A stretch of 53,718 nt of DNA from Laspinema palackyanum D2a (GTDB lineage Bacteria; Cyanobacteriota; Cyanobacteriia; Cyanobacteriales; Laspinemataceae): positions 1 to 53,718 of the forward strand of contig JAMXFF010000003.1 in NCBI GenBank assembly GCA_025370845.1. The letters are read 5' to 3'. Made by a program: the position numbers and the translations under genes. The notes beneath the pieces are model-generated. The model was not told the origin of the DNA. It worked only from the letters and a program-made list of their open reading frames with translations, and did no database searches. Of the stretch, positions 45,081 to 53,718 are shown piece by piece; position 1 is the first letter of the stretch, and the number at the start of each line of letters is the position of its first letter.

Positions 45081-45794
45081 TTAATTGCGATCGCCCACTA
45101 AAGCAGAAATGATGGTTTCAAAGAGTTCCGTGGGTTGCGTGGTACAACCATTTGCACCGAGACGCTTCGCTTCCCTTTGGTGTTCAGGGAGGATGGTGCG
45201 ATCGTAGAGGATATAGGGCATATAATAGCCCGATCGCCGCATTTCTTCCAGCAAGGTGTAACCGGCGCGATCGTCCGGGGGACGTTCGATATCTGAGATG
45301 ACTGCATGATAGGGACTCGCTTTTATCTTGGCGATCGCATCTTCGGTATTCCGAGAAAAACTGCATTGAACCCCTAAGACTTCTAAGGCTTTTTGCTCAT
45401 AAGTATTTTCTTCCAAACAATCATCCACCCATAGCACCTTTTTAGTCAGCAATTCCTCAGAAATTTTGGGGTCAGAAACGCGCTCGATCGCCTGAATAAT
45501 TTTTCGAGATTCCTGATTAGCATCGGCATTTTCACCGTTATTTGAGGACTCTTGACTAGATTTCTTTTGTCCCGAAGCTGCACCCAGCATGGCCGCTGAT
45601 TCCAGTTGTCGGGTAAGACTCGCCTCCACCCCCGATGGCCCTGCTTTTAAGGTAAATTGACTGATGGTATTGATGAGTTTCTTTAAAGAGTCTCCAAAGT
45701 AAACCACGAAAAATACCGCAAAAGCAGGCCAGATTACGGCCTCGATTAGGGAGATCATTCCATTAAAAAGTTCAGTAATTTTTTCAGAATTCAT
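45081..45794 (-). CDS. Membrane-anchored receiver-domain protein
   Basis: From ATG 45794 the protein has 237 residues. One membrane helix lies at about 13-34 (MISLIEAVIWPAFAVFFVVY), followed by a charged linker and a receiver domain from about 118. The acidic pocket D124/D125 (VLWVDDCLEEN) and the phospho-acceptor D168 (VISDIERP) are present, but the conserved lysine of the KP motif is replaced (CTTQPTEL). Signalling by phosphorylation may therefore be altered. No output domain follows. Tethering a lone receiver to the membrane is unusual. No histidine kinase gene is near. A TTG at 45812 would add six residues. Confidence 0.75.
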   Translation of the reverse strand: MNSEKITELFNGMISLIEAVIWPAFAVFFVVYFGDSLKKLINTISQFTLKAGPSGVEASLTRQLESAAMLGAASGQKKSSQESSNNGENADANQESRKIIQAIERVSDPKISEELLTKKVLWVDDCLEENTYEQKALEVLGVQCSFSRNTEDAIAKIKASPYHAVISDIERPPDDRAGYTLLEEMRRSGYYMPYILYDRTILPEHQREAKRLGANGCTTQPTELFETIISALVGDRN

Positions 45795-45897
45795 GATTGA
45801 TCCAAAACCCAATTAAATGTAAATGCCCATTTTTAGGCTTATTGTATTACCAAAAACCAGGGGATAATCTGGTTATATCCCCGATTAATCGTTCATC

Positions 45898-48800
45898 TTA
45901 CTCCATTCCCACGCCTTCGATTTCATCCTCAGTTAAACTGTACAATGCTTGCAGTTTTTCTAGCTTCTCCGAGTCTGGATTCCAGAATCCGCGTCCGTGC
46001 GCTTCTAGCATTCTACCGACAATATTGCGGAACGCTTCGGGATTAGCTTTTCGCAGTTTTTCGGCCATTTCTGGGTCGAAAGCGTAGGTTTCTGATGCGC
46101 CATCATACACCCAATTATCTTTAAAATCAACCGTCCCTCCCCATCCGATTAAGGCAGTCATCCGTTGGGAGATTTCATAAGCGCCACCCGACCCTTGGTT
46201 TGCCATTGATTCGGCCCATTTGGGATTTAGGAGTTTGGTGCGATATTCTAAGCGTAAGAGGTCTTCTAATTTACGCGGTGTGGTATCTTTGGAGAAACTT
46301 TCGATAAAGCTTGCGGTAACTTTTTTGCCGCTTTGGGTTTCGGCAGCGCGTTTTAATCCGCCAGTGTTGGCATAATATTCCTGAATGTCCGTGAGTCCAT
46401 ATTCCACAGAATCGATTTCTTGGACGATGCGATCGCTAGTTTTAAGTAACTGTTGCAACACCTCCGGACGCGCTTGACCTTTGTCTTTTCGTCCGTAACT
46501 AAAGGCGTTTCGACTTTGCCAGGTTTGGGCTAATTCATCCCCAGATTCCCAATTACTTTCAATAACTTGGTCATTGACTAAAGATCCAAAATCTCCGGCA
46601 GGATTAGAAAATAACCGGGCGGAAACATTCTCGATTCCCTGAGATTTTAAAGCTAAAGCGTGTTTACGGATAAAGTTTTGGTCTTCCGGTTCATCTGCTT
46701 CAGCAGCGCGTAAAAATAAATCATCCAGCAGTTCGATAATGTTGACGAAGCTATCGCGGAAAATGCCGGATAGATTGGCTAAAATATCGATACGCGGATG
46801 TCCTACTTGGTCTAAAGGTTGGAGTTCATAGCGGACAATCCGTCCAGTTCCTTCTTTGATGGGTTCTGCCCCGACTAATTCTAACAGAATTGCTAAAGAT
46901 TCACCCCGAGTTTTAATAATGTCTAATCCCCATAACATCACCGCGACGGTTTCGGGATATTTGCCGGTTTCTTGCTGATGTTGGGCGATGATTTTTTGGG
47001 CAATTTCTCGCCCTCGGCTATAGGCACCCGGGGAGGGCATTCGATAGGGGTCTAAGGCATGAATATTCCGTCCCGTGGGTAAAACTCCCGGTCCATCGCG
47101 CAATAAATCCCCACCGGGTGCAGGGGGAATATATTCCCCATTTAATCCGCGCAGGAGATTGGTCATTTCGTCGGAGGTTTGCCTTAATAATTGGCAAATT
47201 TGCACCGCTTCATCGGGATTTTGTATGAGTTGAGAGAGGGATTGTGGGCAGTTGCCAGTGGTGAGTTGCTCTATGATTTCCTCATCCAACTCTTGGTCAA
47301 AATAGGCATCAAGATAAGACTTTAATGCCTCTGTATTAGGAGTTTCTCCCAGGGTATGCAGTCCAGAGGAAAATAAGCGTTGTTCGACGACTTGTAAATA
47401 GTCATAAATCGTGATAAAATAGGAGTTCAATACTTCACTACTAAACATTCTTGCTGTTTCCGGGGTGAAGTCAATGCCTAATTTTTTGGCTTCAGCAAAG
47501 GGACAGTCCATTTCTAGGCCAATATCGACAATTTTTTTGGCGATCGCCTCTCGCAATGCCGAATTTTTACCCGTGTCTTCTCGATATTCCCCAATCAATT
47601 CCCGCAGTAAAACCATCTCCTTGTACAATCCCGCCCGACCATAAGGCGGCACATTATGAGAAATTAGAACCCCATATCCCCGCCGCTTGGCTAATATGGA
47701 TTCTGATGGATTATTGGCGGCATAAATATAGAGATTCGGTAGATTTCCCAACAGAATATCCGGCCAAGAATATCCCGTATTCCCCAGGGGAGACCCAGGC
47801 AACCATTCCACGGTGCCATGCATTCCAAAATGGACCAATGCCTGGGCCTTAAAATCATGTTGCAGCCATTTATAGAAGGCGGCATACTGAGGATGGGGGG
47901 TCATATCCCGTTCAAACATTAACCGCATGGGGTCCCCGGAAATGCCTAGAGGCGGTTGGACTCCAATCCAAATATTGCCCAACTGAATCCCCCCGATCGC
48001 ATAGTCATCGCCGTAGGTTTTGATGCCTGTTCCCGTCAGAGATTTCCACTGCTTCTCAATCCGCCGGGTGAGGAGATATCCTAACCATTTATCCAGGGTT
48101 TTGACATTGACTTTAGTCGGAATAGTGCCTTGCGATCGCATTAATTTGGTCTCCATTGGTGACTCATCGGCCACCTTAACTCGTCGGATTAACTCTTCCC
48201 CATCCTCCGGTAAATCCCCCACAGTATAACCGTTATCTTTGAGGGATTGGAGGAAGTTGAGGAGACTGCGGGGGACATTCAGCAAGGCAGCGGTTCCCGT
48301 TGCGCCATAACCCGGGGGAAATCCATATAAAATAATCGCAATTTTGCGGTCTGCTGGGGGGGTTTTTCGCAGTTCAATCCAGGATTTAATCCGTCCTGTC
48401 AACCGCTTGACTCGTTCAGGAATTAAATAAATCTCTTCCCCAACTAAACCACCAAGGGGAACAGTATCGATCGCCCCATCGAGTTCAGGCAAAGCATATA
48501 AAACGACACTTTGCAATCCCCCAATGCCTTGGCGAGTCCAGGAATGGATATCTTGAATTAATAACGGCGCTGCGATAAAATAAGGGAGATTTTTAGCCGC
48601 CAAAATACCTTTCGCTACTTCAATTTGCCGTCCCGCTTCCATTGAACCCGCCGGACCTCCCACTAAGGGAAATCCAATAGTAGAAACAATGGCATCCACT
48701 TCCACTGCTTCTGCTGATAAGGACCGAGTTGTGTTGTTTCCCTGCTGTCGTTGCTGGGTTTCATCAGCGGAAGTCATCCAATCTCGAACCGCAACATGAC

Positions 48801-49620
48801 CCTCAACTCCATTAATAAAAATCGGCAACGGAATTAATCCTGCTTCTTCAAAATAGCGAATTAATTTATGAATGTAAGGTTGCTGAGTAATGACGTGCTT
48901 GCGATAGAGGAGAATTCCCACAACGGGATAGTCTACGGATAGATTTTGACGGCGATACCAGTCTAAATATTGGCGGGGTGATTCAAAATATCCGGAATAG
49001 TTAGGATGGAGTAATCCCATATTAGGAGTCTCGACAGGAGGAGGAATTTCTCCCACGGTTAATCCTAGATATTTTTCCGCTAAAGTCCAACACATAGCGG
49101 CGACATTCTCTGCACCTCCAGCATTCCAATATCCATAAATAATCAGCCAATTGCGGAGGTCCTGAACTTTTTGGACGGGGACATATTTAAGCAGTTTCGG
49201 TCCAGTTTTAAGAAAACTAATATATCCGGCCAGTTTATCTTCTTCTCGGCCACTAGAGAACTTACTCAGAATGAATTGGACAGGTTTCGGCATTCCTTTG
49301 GGTTTGTCCCCGATCGCAAATTTTCCTAACTGAGTTAAACTCATCAGTTCCAACGCCGACTCGAAAACCAACCGAATGGGAATCTGCTGGACTTTTTCCC
49401 GCAACCCAATGACGCAATCATAGTCAAAAATTAAACTGGCAAAAAATACATCCGCTTCTTCAAGTGCCGTTGCGACCTCCTCGGGTTTGGCGGTGAGGTC
49501 TCTGTCACTAAAGACCCGAATATCCAACTCAGGACAGCGCGCAATTGCCACCTGTGCTGCCTGCCGGTACAAGTCAGCGTTAAAGGATTCAAATCCTGCA
49601 ATTAAAACAATTCGTTTCAT
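45898..49620 (-). CDS. bchH: Magnesium chelatase subunit H-type protein
   Basis: This 1240-residue protein belongs to the ChlH/BchH/CobN family. The N-terminal domain (about 1-155) is the DUF3479 type seen in ChlH/BchH (MKRIVLIAGFESFNADLYRQ). The large body shows VHFGMHGTVEWLPGSPLGNT, PNLYIYAANNPSESILAKRR, RNIHALDPYRMPSPGA and the C-terminal LIGWGGTVDFKDNWVYDGAS. In chlorophyll synthesis the H subunit holds protoporphyrin IX for Mg insertion by the I and D subunits. Cyanobacterial ChlH is about 1330 residues and starts differently, so this is probably a second, shorter paralogue; it could serve the same step, cobalt chelation or a regulatory job. The I and D subunits are not in the window. 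It is transcribed divergently from the Uma2 gene. Confidence 0.83.
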   Translation of the reverse strand: MKRIVLIAGFESFNADLYRQAAQVAIARCPELDIRVFSDRDLTAKPEEVATALEEADVFFASLIFDYDCVIGLREKVQQIPIRLVFESALELMSLTQLGKFAIGDKPKGMPKPVQFILSKFSSGREEDKLAGYISFLKTGPKLLKYVPVQKVQDLRNWLIIYGYWNAGGAENVAAMCWTLAEKYLGLTVGEIPPPVETPNMGLLHPNYSGYFESPRQYLDWYRRQNLSVDYPVVGILLYRKHVITQQPYIHKLIRYFEEAGLIPLPIFINGVEGHVAVRDWMTSADETQQRQQGNNTTRSLSAEAVEVDAIVSTIGFPLVGGPAGSMEAGRQIEVAKGILAAKNLPYFIAAPLLIQDIHSWTRQGIGGLQSVVLYALPELDGAIDTVPLGGLVGEEIYLIPERVKRLTGRIKSWIELRKTPPADRKIAIILYGFPPGYGATGTAALLNVPRSLLNFLQSLKDNGYTVGDLPEDGEELIRRVKVADESPMETKLMRSQGTIPTKVNVKTLDKWLGYLLTRRIEKQWKSLTGTGIKTYGDDYAIGGIQLGNIWIGVQPPLGISGDPMRLMFERDMTPHPQYAAFYKWLQHDFKAQALVHFGMHGTVEWLPGSPLGNTGYSWPDILLGNLPNLYIYAANNPSESILAKRRGYGVLISHNVPPYGRAGLYKEMVLLRELIGEYREDTGKNSALREAIAKKIVDIGLEMDCPFAEAKKLGIDFTPETARMFSSEVLNSYFITIYDYLQVVEQRLFSSGLHTLGETPNTEALKSYLDAYFDQELDEEIIEQLTTGNCPQSLSQLIQNPDEAVQICQLLRQTSDEMTNLLRGLNGEYIPPAPGGDLLRDGPGVLPTGRNIHALDPYRMPSPGAYSRGREIAQKIIAQHQQETGKYPETVAVMLWGLDIIKTRGESLAILLELVGAEPIKEGTGRIVRYELQPLDQVGHPRIDILANLSGIFRDSFVNIIELLDDLFLRAAEADEPEDQNFIRKHALALKSQGIENVSARLFSNPAGDFGSLVNDQVIESNWESGDELAQTWQSRNAFSYGRKDKGQARPEVLQQLLKTSDRIVQEIDSVEYGLTDIQEYYANTGGLKRAAETQSGKKVTASFIESFSKDTTPRKLEDLLRLEYRTKLLNPKWAESMANQGSGGAYEISQRMTALIGWGGTVDFKDNWVYDGASETYAFDPEMAEKLRKANPEAFRNIVGRMLEAHGRGFWNPDSEKLEKLQALYSLTEDEIEGVGME

Positions 49621-49687
49621 AAATTGAGTCGATTAATTTGACTGGTTTAATTGTAACGGAAGAATTAAAATTTGGGAAAGGCTATGG

Positions 49688-49693
49688 TAGAAT
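49688..49693 (+). promoter_or_regulatory. Candidate -10 box of the second Uma2 gene
   Basis: TGG precedes TAGAAT at 49688-49693, an extended -10 pattern 30 bp before the ATG. It lies in the 102-bp divergent gap with bchH. Confidence 0.35.
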
Positions 49694-49722
49694 AACAAGA
49701 GTCGTCACCCCCCTCACTCATA

Positions 49723-50307
49723 ATGACCCTAGCTACAGCCAAACGCTTTACCATAGAAGAGTATCACCGTCTCATCGAACTGGGTTTTTTCCCCGAAGGC
49801 GATCGCACTGAATTAATTCAAGGAGAAGCAATCCAGATGGTCTCGAAAGGAAAACCCCATGCCGTATGTTGTAGTCTTTTAATTCGGGAACTTTCTAAGT
49901 TACTGGAAGACCGTGCCACCATTCGCTGTCAGGACCCAATTACCCTGCCGAATCATAGCGAACCGGAACCTGATTTTACCCTGGTAAGAAACCGCGAGGA
50001 TAACTACCTGTCCCATCATCCGATGCCGGATGATATTTTGCTGGTGATTGAAATTGCCGATTCTTCCTTAGACTACGATCGCCTGGTGAAATTACCCTTG
50101 TATGCTGAAGCGGGAATTTCAGACTATTGGATTGTCAATTTGTTAGAAAAGCAACTAGAAATTTATACGACGCCTTACCAAAAATCAACGGGAACTTTTG
50201 ATTATCGACAAAAACAAGTCAAGTTACCGAATGAAACAACGCCTATCCCTGGAGTTGAAGGGGTAAGTTTGGATTTGACTCGGGTATTTCCCATAATCTT
50301 GCCTTAA
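49723..50307 (+). CDS. Uma2 family PD-(D/E)XK nuclease-like protein
   Basis: This 194-residue protein is of standard Uma2 length. The catalytic series is intact: D84 in EPDFTLV, E110 in LLVIEIADSSLDYD and K123 in LVKLPLYAEAGI, followed by DYWIVNL. The front (TIEEYHRLIELGFFPEGDRT, ELIQGEAIQM) is classic for the family. It stands alone, unlike the 19.2-kb copy, which is joined to a GIY-YIG and a methyltransferase gene. The function of the family in the cell is unknown. Confidence 0.87.
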   Translation: MTLATAKRFTIEEYHRLIELGFFPEGDRTELIQGEAIQMVSKGKPHAVCCSLLIRELSKLLEDRATIRCQDPITLPNHSEPEPDFTLVRNREDNYLSHHPMPDDILLVIEIADSSLDYDRLVKLPLYAEAGISDYWIVNLLEKQLEIYTTPYQKSTGTFDYRQKQVKLPNETTPIPGVEGVSLDLTRVFPIILP

Positions 50308-50531
50308 TCCTTGTCCCCATCTCGTGGGTTGGAGGGACAGGAAGGCTGTAATTTATGTCTGTAGATAGATGTAATCACCGCCCAGGTAAATTTATAACAC
50401 CTAGAGATGGAGGTAGATATAGGTCGAAAGGCATAAAAATTGCTAGGAGTAACCCGATCGCCTTGCGATCGCGCTAAAACCAGACTAAAGAGCATCAATT
50501 GCCTCTATCGAGATCCTTCTCCAATCAGGTT

Positions 50532-51884
50532 ATGCAACTGCGAAGTCTGTCCCCATTTAATGGCATATCCCCCGCCTGCTTGGGGGTAGCCCTTCCACCG
50601 ATTACGATCGCCCTGGTGTCTGTGATGCTTGCCGGATGTGATCACAGCATCCTGTTCACGGCAACTGCTGCACCTTCGGCAGAGTCGATTTCCCAGTCTG
50701 CTGAGAAGAATCCCGACCCGGTTTCGGAAGCAGTCACCCAGGCAACTGCAGCGGCTCATTTAACCCAAAGTGCGAGGACATGGGAAGAGTGGGATAGAGT
50801 GGCACAGCATTGGCAGGAGGCGATCGCCCGCTTGGAAACGGTATCAAGGGAACATTATCACGGGGATTTTGCCCAACAACGAATTCCCGTCTATCAAAAA
50901 AACCTCACTTATGCCCGCCAGCAATTTGACCGATTAGACCCCCTGAAACCGGCCCTCATCAAAGGAGGACGCGCCTCCCAACTCACCCGCCTTGCCGTTG
51001 ATAAACGCGACTGGACCGAAGGAGTACAAGCTTGGAATGACGCAGTGGCGCAGTTGCAGATCATTCCCCCCACCTATCCCGAGTATTCCCTTGTCCAACA
51101 AAAACGGATTGAGTATGAGAGAAATCTCACGTTTTCTCAACAACAACTCTTGCAATTTCACCCCTTTTATCAGGGAATGGCTAAAGCAGAGGAAGCCAAA
51201 CAACGGGCTGAAACCGCCTCAACGATGGAACAATGGGAGAGTGTTTCCCTATTGTGGAAACAGGCGATCGCCCTGTTAGTGAGTATTTCCCCCGATGATG
51301 ACAAGGCAATCTTAGCAGCCCCCAAAATCACAGAATATGAAAGTCATCTCACTGAGGTCCATCAGCAAATTGCCCAGATAGACCCGTATAATCGGGCAGT
51401 CGCCCAAGTAGAAAGCGCCAGAAATCTGGAAAAAACGGCGAATTCAATGGGGGAATGGGAAGCCGTGAGGGGGGAGTGGCAAAAGGCGATCGCTCATCTC
51501 AAAAGCGTCCCTCCCAGCCATGATAAAAGTGCCGTGGCGGAACAACTCTTAGCCGAATCCCAGGTCAATCTGGCTGACGCAGGACAACAAGTCCGGCAAA
51601 CCGACCCCTTTGAGCGCGCTGTTGCTACGGCAGCAACGGCCAGCCAACTCACAAAATCCGCCTTTTCCCTCTATGACTGGAATGCGATCGCCTCTCAATG
51701 GCAAGAGGCGATCGCACTCCTGCAATCCGTCCCTCCCACACATAGTAAACATCCCTTAGTCGCCCCAAAAATCACCGCCTATCAGACCGCTTTAAACCAT
51801 GCCATTCAGCAGTCCCAGCAAGGGTTGCAGCCTTTTACCCCAACCAAACCTCCGAAGAATTCTCTGGCGAAAACCCCCTTGTAA
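50532..51884 (+). CDS. Lipoprotein with five 74-residue W-x6-W repeats
   Basis: From ATG 50532 the protein has 450 residues. The signal peptide ends in a lipobox with C36 (VSVMLAGCDHS), so it is probably lipid-anchored. Residues ~70-430 are five helical repeats of about 74 residues, each with W-x6-W-x2-A-[IV]-x2-L and then a [IV]-[PS] turn (for example EQWESVSLLWKQAIALLVSI and GEWEAVRGEWQKAIAHLKSV) and a second helix ending in DP. One such motif also occurs in the membrane TPR protein at 17.4 kb. I know of no named family. The arrangement resembles a TPR-like scaffold. TTG 50499 is an alternative start but has no better ribosome site. Confidence 0.75.
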   Translation: MQLRSLSPFNGISPACLGVALPPITIALVSVMLAGCDHSILFTATAAPSAESISQSAEKNPDPVSEAVTQATAAAHLTQSARTWEEWDRVAQHWQEAIARLETVSREHYHGDFAQQRIPVYQKNLTYARQQFDRLDPLKPALIKGGRASQLTRLAVDKRDWTEGVQAWNDAVAQLQIIPPTYPEYSLVQQKRIEYERNLTFSQQQLLQFHPFYQGMAKAEEAKQRAETASTMEQWESVSLLWKQAIALLVSISPDDDKAILAAPKITEYESHLTEVHQQIAQIDPYNRAVAQVESARNLEKTANSMGEWEAVRGEWQKAIAHLKSVPPSHDKSAVAEQLLAESQVNLADAGQQVRQTDPFERAVATAATASQLTKSAFSLYDWNAIASQWQEAIALLQSVPPTHSKHPLVAPKITAYQTALNHAIQQSQQGLQPFTPTKPPKNSLAKTPL

Positions 51885-52066
51885 CAGTACCCAGAGGGGA
51901 AGCCCGGTTGTTTATCCCTGTCGTCAACTCCCGAGGATAACATCTTTTTATCAATCCGGAATTGAGCTTAAAGCTCGGCAACCCTCCAACAGCCACTACA
52001 ATAGATACAATAGAAGAGGGGCGACTGCCCTGGGTTCACCTCTACCATCAATTAAGGATATCCTTC

Positions 52067-53446
52067 ATGCTGACCACATCCCGCATTCCTGACGTGATTG
52101 AGGCTCAACGCCAATTCTTTGCCACAGGTAAAACCAAAGACCTCGATTTTCGCATCGAACAACTGGAACGGCTAAAACAAGCCGTTATTGATAGCAAAGA
52201 ACTCGTCATCGATGCCCTGAATAAAGACCTGAAAAAGTCAGAAGTTGAAGCCTATTTAACCGAAATTGGCGTCATTCGAGAAGTCAATTATGTCCTCAAA
52301 CATATTAAATCCTGGGCCAAACCTAAAACCGTCGCCCGTCCCATTGACCAATTCCCGAGTGTGGCGCGGATTTATCCCGATCCGTTAGGCGTGGTTTTGA
52401 TTATTAGCCCTTGGAATTACCCCTTTCAGCTCACTATTTCTCCCTTACTGGGAGCAATTGCTGCCGGGAACTGTGTCACCTTAAAACCTTCCGAAATTTC
52501 TCCCCATACTTCGCGCCTAGTCGCTGACTTAATCCGCAAAACCTTCGACCCGAGTTATATTGCCGTAGTGGAAGGCGGGGTAGAAGCTTCCCAAGATTTA
52601 TTATCTCAAAAATTTGACCATATCTTCTTTACCGGGGGGACTCAAATTGGCAAAATTGTCATGGAAGCGGCAGCCAAACATCTCACCCCCGTCACCCTAG
52701 AACTGGGCGGAAAAAGTCCTTGTATTGTCGAGGCAGATATTGACCTACCCACCGCTTGCAAGCGGATTGTTTGGGGCAAATTCATGAATGCCGGTCAAAC
52801 TTGTATCGCCCCGGATTATCTTTTGGTCAATCGTCGGATTAAACGTGATTTGTTAGCCGGAATTGAACGCACCATTACTGAATTTTATGGCAAAAACCCC
52901 GCCAATAATCCGGACTATGGGCGGATTATTAATCATAAACAATTCGATCGCCTACAGGGGTTACTCCAGGAGGGAGAAATTCTGGTTGGGGGTCAAACCG
53001 ATGCAGGCGATCGCTATATTGCGCCAACCGTCATCGATAGCATCTCCCTCACCTCCCCAATTATGCAAGAGGAAATCTTTGGGCCAATTCTGCCGGTTTT
53101 GGACTATGACAAACTAGACGAGGTGATCGCCCTCATCAACCAAAAACCCAAACCCCTCGCCCTCTATCTATTTTCCAACGATAAACAAAAGCAACAACAA
53201 GTCCTCAGAGAAACCTCTTCCGGTGGCGTTTGCCTCAACGATACCATCATGCATCTGGGGGTTTCTGAATTACCCTTTGGAGGCGTCGGGCAAAGTGGCA
53301 TGGGAGCTTATCATGGCAAAGCCAGTTTTGATACCTTTTCTCACCGGAAAAGTGTATTAGAAAAGTCCTTCCACTTTGATTTAGATTTCCGCTACCCCCC
53401 TTATAAAAATAAGTTGAACTTTATCAAACGTTTCATCGGAGGGTAG
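52067..53446 (+). CDS. Aldehyde dehydrogenase
   Basis: This 459-residue protein oxidises aldehydes to acids with NAD(P)+. The catalytic C246 is in NAGQTCIAPDYLLV and the general base E212 in TLELGGKSPCIV; cofactor binding is seen in SPWNYPFQLTISPLLG and FTGGTQIGKIV. The short length and the hydrophobic/basic tail (KNKLNFIKRFIGG) place it with the fatty-aldehyde or apocarotenal class of cyanobacteria rather than with betaine or succinic semialdehyde enzymes. The natural substrate cannot be read from the sequence. The ATG at 52067 has an AAGGA site nine bases upstream; the longer frame from 51962 adds an unlikely 35 residues. A repeat array follows 17 bp after the stop. Confidence 0.88.
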   Translation: MLTTSRIPDVIEAQRQFFATGKTKDLDFRIEQLERLKQAVIDSKELVIDALNKDLKKSEVEAYLTEIGVIREVNYVLKHIKSWAKPKTVARPIDQFPSVARIYPDPLGVVLIISPWNYPFQLTISPLLGAIAAGNCVTLKPSEISPHTSRLVADLIRKTFDPSYIAVVEGGVEASQDLLSQKFDHIFFTGGTQIGKIVMEAAAKHLTPVTLELGGKSPCIVEADIDLPTACKRIVWGKFMNAGQTCIAPDYLLVNRRIKRDLLAGIERTITEFYGKNPANNPDYGRIINHKQFDRLQGLLQEGEILVGGQTDAGDRYIAPTVIDSISLTSPIMQEEIFGPILPVLDYDKLDEVIALINQKPKPLALYLFSNDKQKQQQVLRETSSGGVCLNDTIMHLGVSELPFGGVGQSGMGAYHGKASFDTFSHRKSVLEKSFHFDLDFRYPPYKNKLNFIKRFIGG

Positions 53447-53463
53447 ACAAATCCCCTCCCCAT

Positions 53464-53718
53464 TTCAACGTCCCGACTTCAGTCGTTATCTTTTTTTATG
53501 TTCGTAGTAACGACTTCAGTCGTTATCTTTTTTTATGTTCGTAGTAACGATTTCAGTCGTTATCTTCTCTTATGTTCGTAGTAACGACTTCAGTCGTTAT
53601 CTTCTCTTATGTTCGTAGTAACGACTTCAGTCGTTATCTTTTCTTATGTTCGTAGTAACGACTTCAGTCGTTATCTTTTCTTATGTTCGTAGTAACGACT
53701 TCAGTCGTTATCTTTTCT
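53464..53718 (+). repeat. 37-bp-period array of GTAG-hairpins, cut by window end
   Basis: Units start at 53501, 53538, 53575, 53612, 53649 and 53686, with a decayed first unit at 53464. Each has TTCGTAGT, then AACGACT, loop TC and AGTCGTT, then an ATCTTTT/CTTATG tail that is also conserved. The third-from-edge variants differ by single bases only. The array runs beyond the end of the window. Confidence 0.9.

Noticed and set aside
53464-53718. CRISPR array
   Set aside because: The spacing is regular, but the segments between hairpins are nearly identical in every unit, so there are no spacers, and no cas gene is present.
1-53718. tRNA, rRNA, tmRNA or 6S RNA genes
   Set aside because: No T-arm GGTTCGA-type core with a matching acceptor stem or other RNA signature was seen by eye; a covariance search would be needed to exclude divergent cases.

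Overview
The window reads as the chromosome of a cyanobacterium, most likely a filamentous Oscillatoria- or Laspinema-like species. That placement is an inference. It rests on dense HIP1 octamers (GCGATCGC) in genes and gaps, a Psb34 photosystem II assembly protein, a ThiO-ThiG fusion, a ChlH/BchH-type chelatase subunit, a PEP-CTERM protein, two Uma2 proteins, CHAT and TPR giants, and many short hairpin repeats. No tRNA, rRNA, CRISPR array, prophage or intact transposase was seen.

Layout. 1-6.2 kb: an HTH/NB-ARC STAND ATPase, a DUF3419 (BtaA-like) protein and citramalate synthase on the minus strand, then a [2Fe-2S] ferredoxin on the plus strand. 6.3-10.7 kb: thiO-thiG, a PEP-CTERM protein, a repeat-rich gap and the 59-residue psb34. 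10.9-19 kb: a TPR protein with what looks like a degenerate STAND-type front end, a Ski2-like helicase, a MazF-type toxin-antitoxin pair and a membrane TPR protein. 19.2-23.9 kb: three overlapping genes, a Uma2 nuclease, a GIY-YIG protein broken by two in-frame stops, and an MmeI/YeeA-like DNA methyltransferase; this looks like a restriction or defence module. 24.7-35.5 kb: mostly housekeeping or conserved unknowns (GHL10 glycoside hydrolase, DUF2267, a Met-rich zinc ribbon, a transglutaminase/DUF2126 protein, a double LprI-domain protein). 36.2-44.3 kb: one 2704-residue gene joining a two-partner-secretion exoprotein to a C-terminal CHAT protease. 44.4-53.4 kb: a secreted unknown, a membrane-anchored receiver protein, the chelatase, a second Uma2, a lipoprotein made of five 74-residue repeats, and an aldehyde dehydrogenase.

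The most interesting signals are these. (1) A family of short hairpins preceded by GTAG, with compensatory stem changes between copies, matches the signature of REP elements mobilised by RAYT/IS200-like transposases; it forms a 37-bp-period array at the right edge and composite inverted elements at 5.3-5.8 and 10.0-10.4 kb. (2) The Uma2 / GIY-YIG / methyltransferase overlap operon has two nonsense codons in one otherwise open frame. (3) The secreted CHAT-protease fusion carries near-identical 61-residue beta-helix repeats. (4) A W-x6-W helical repeat occurs five times in a lipoprotein and once in a membrane TPR protein of the same window. All family assignments are from reading the sequence; no search was run.
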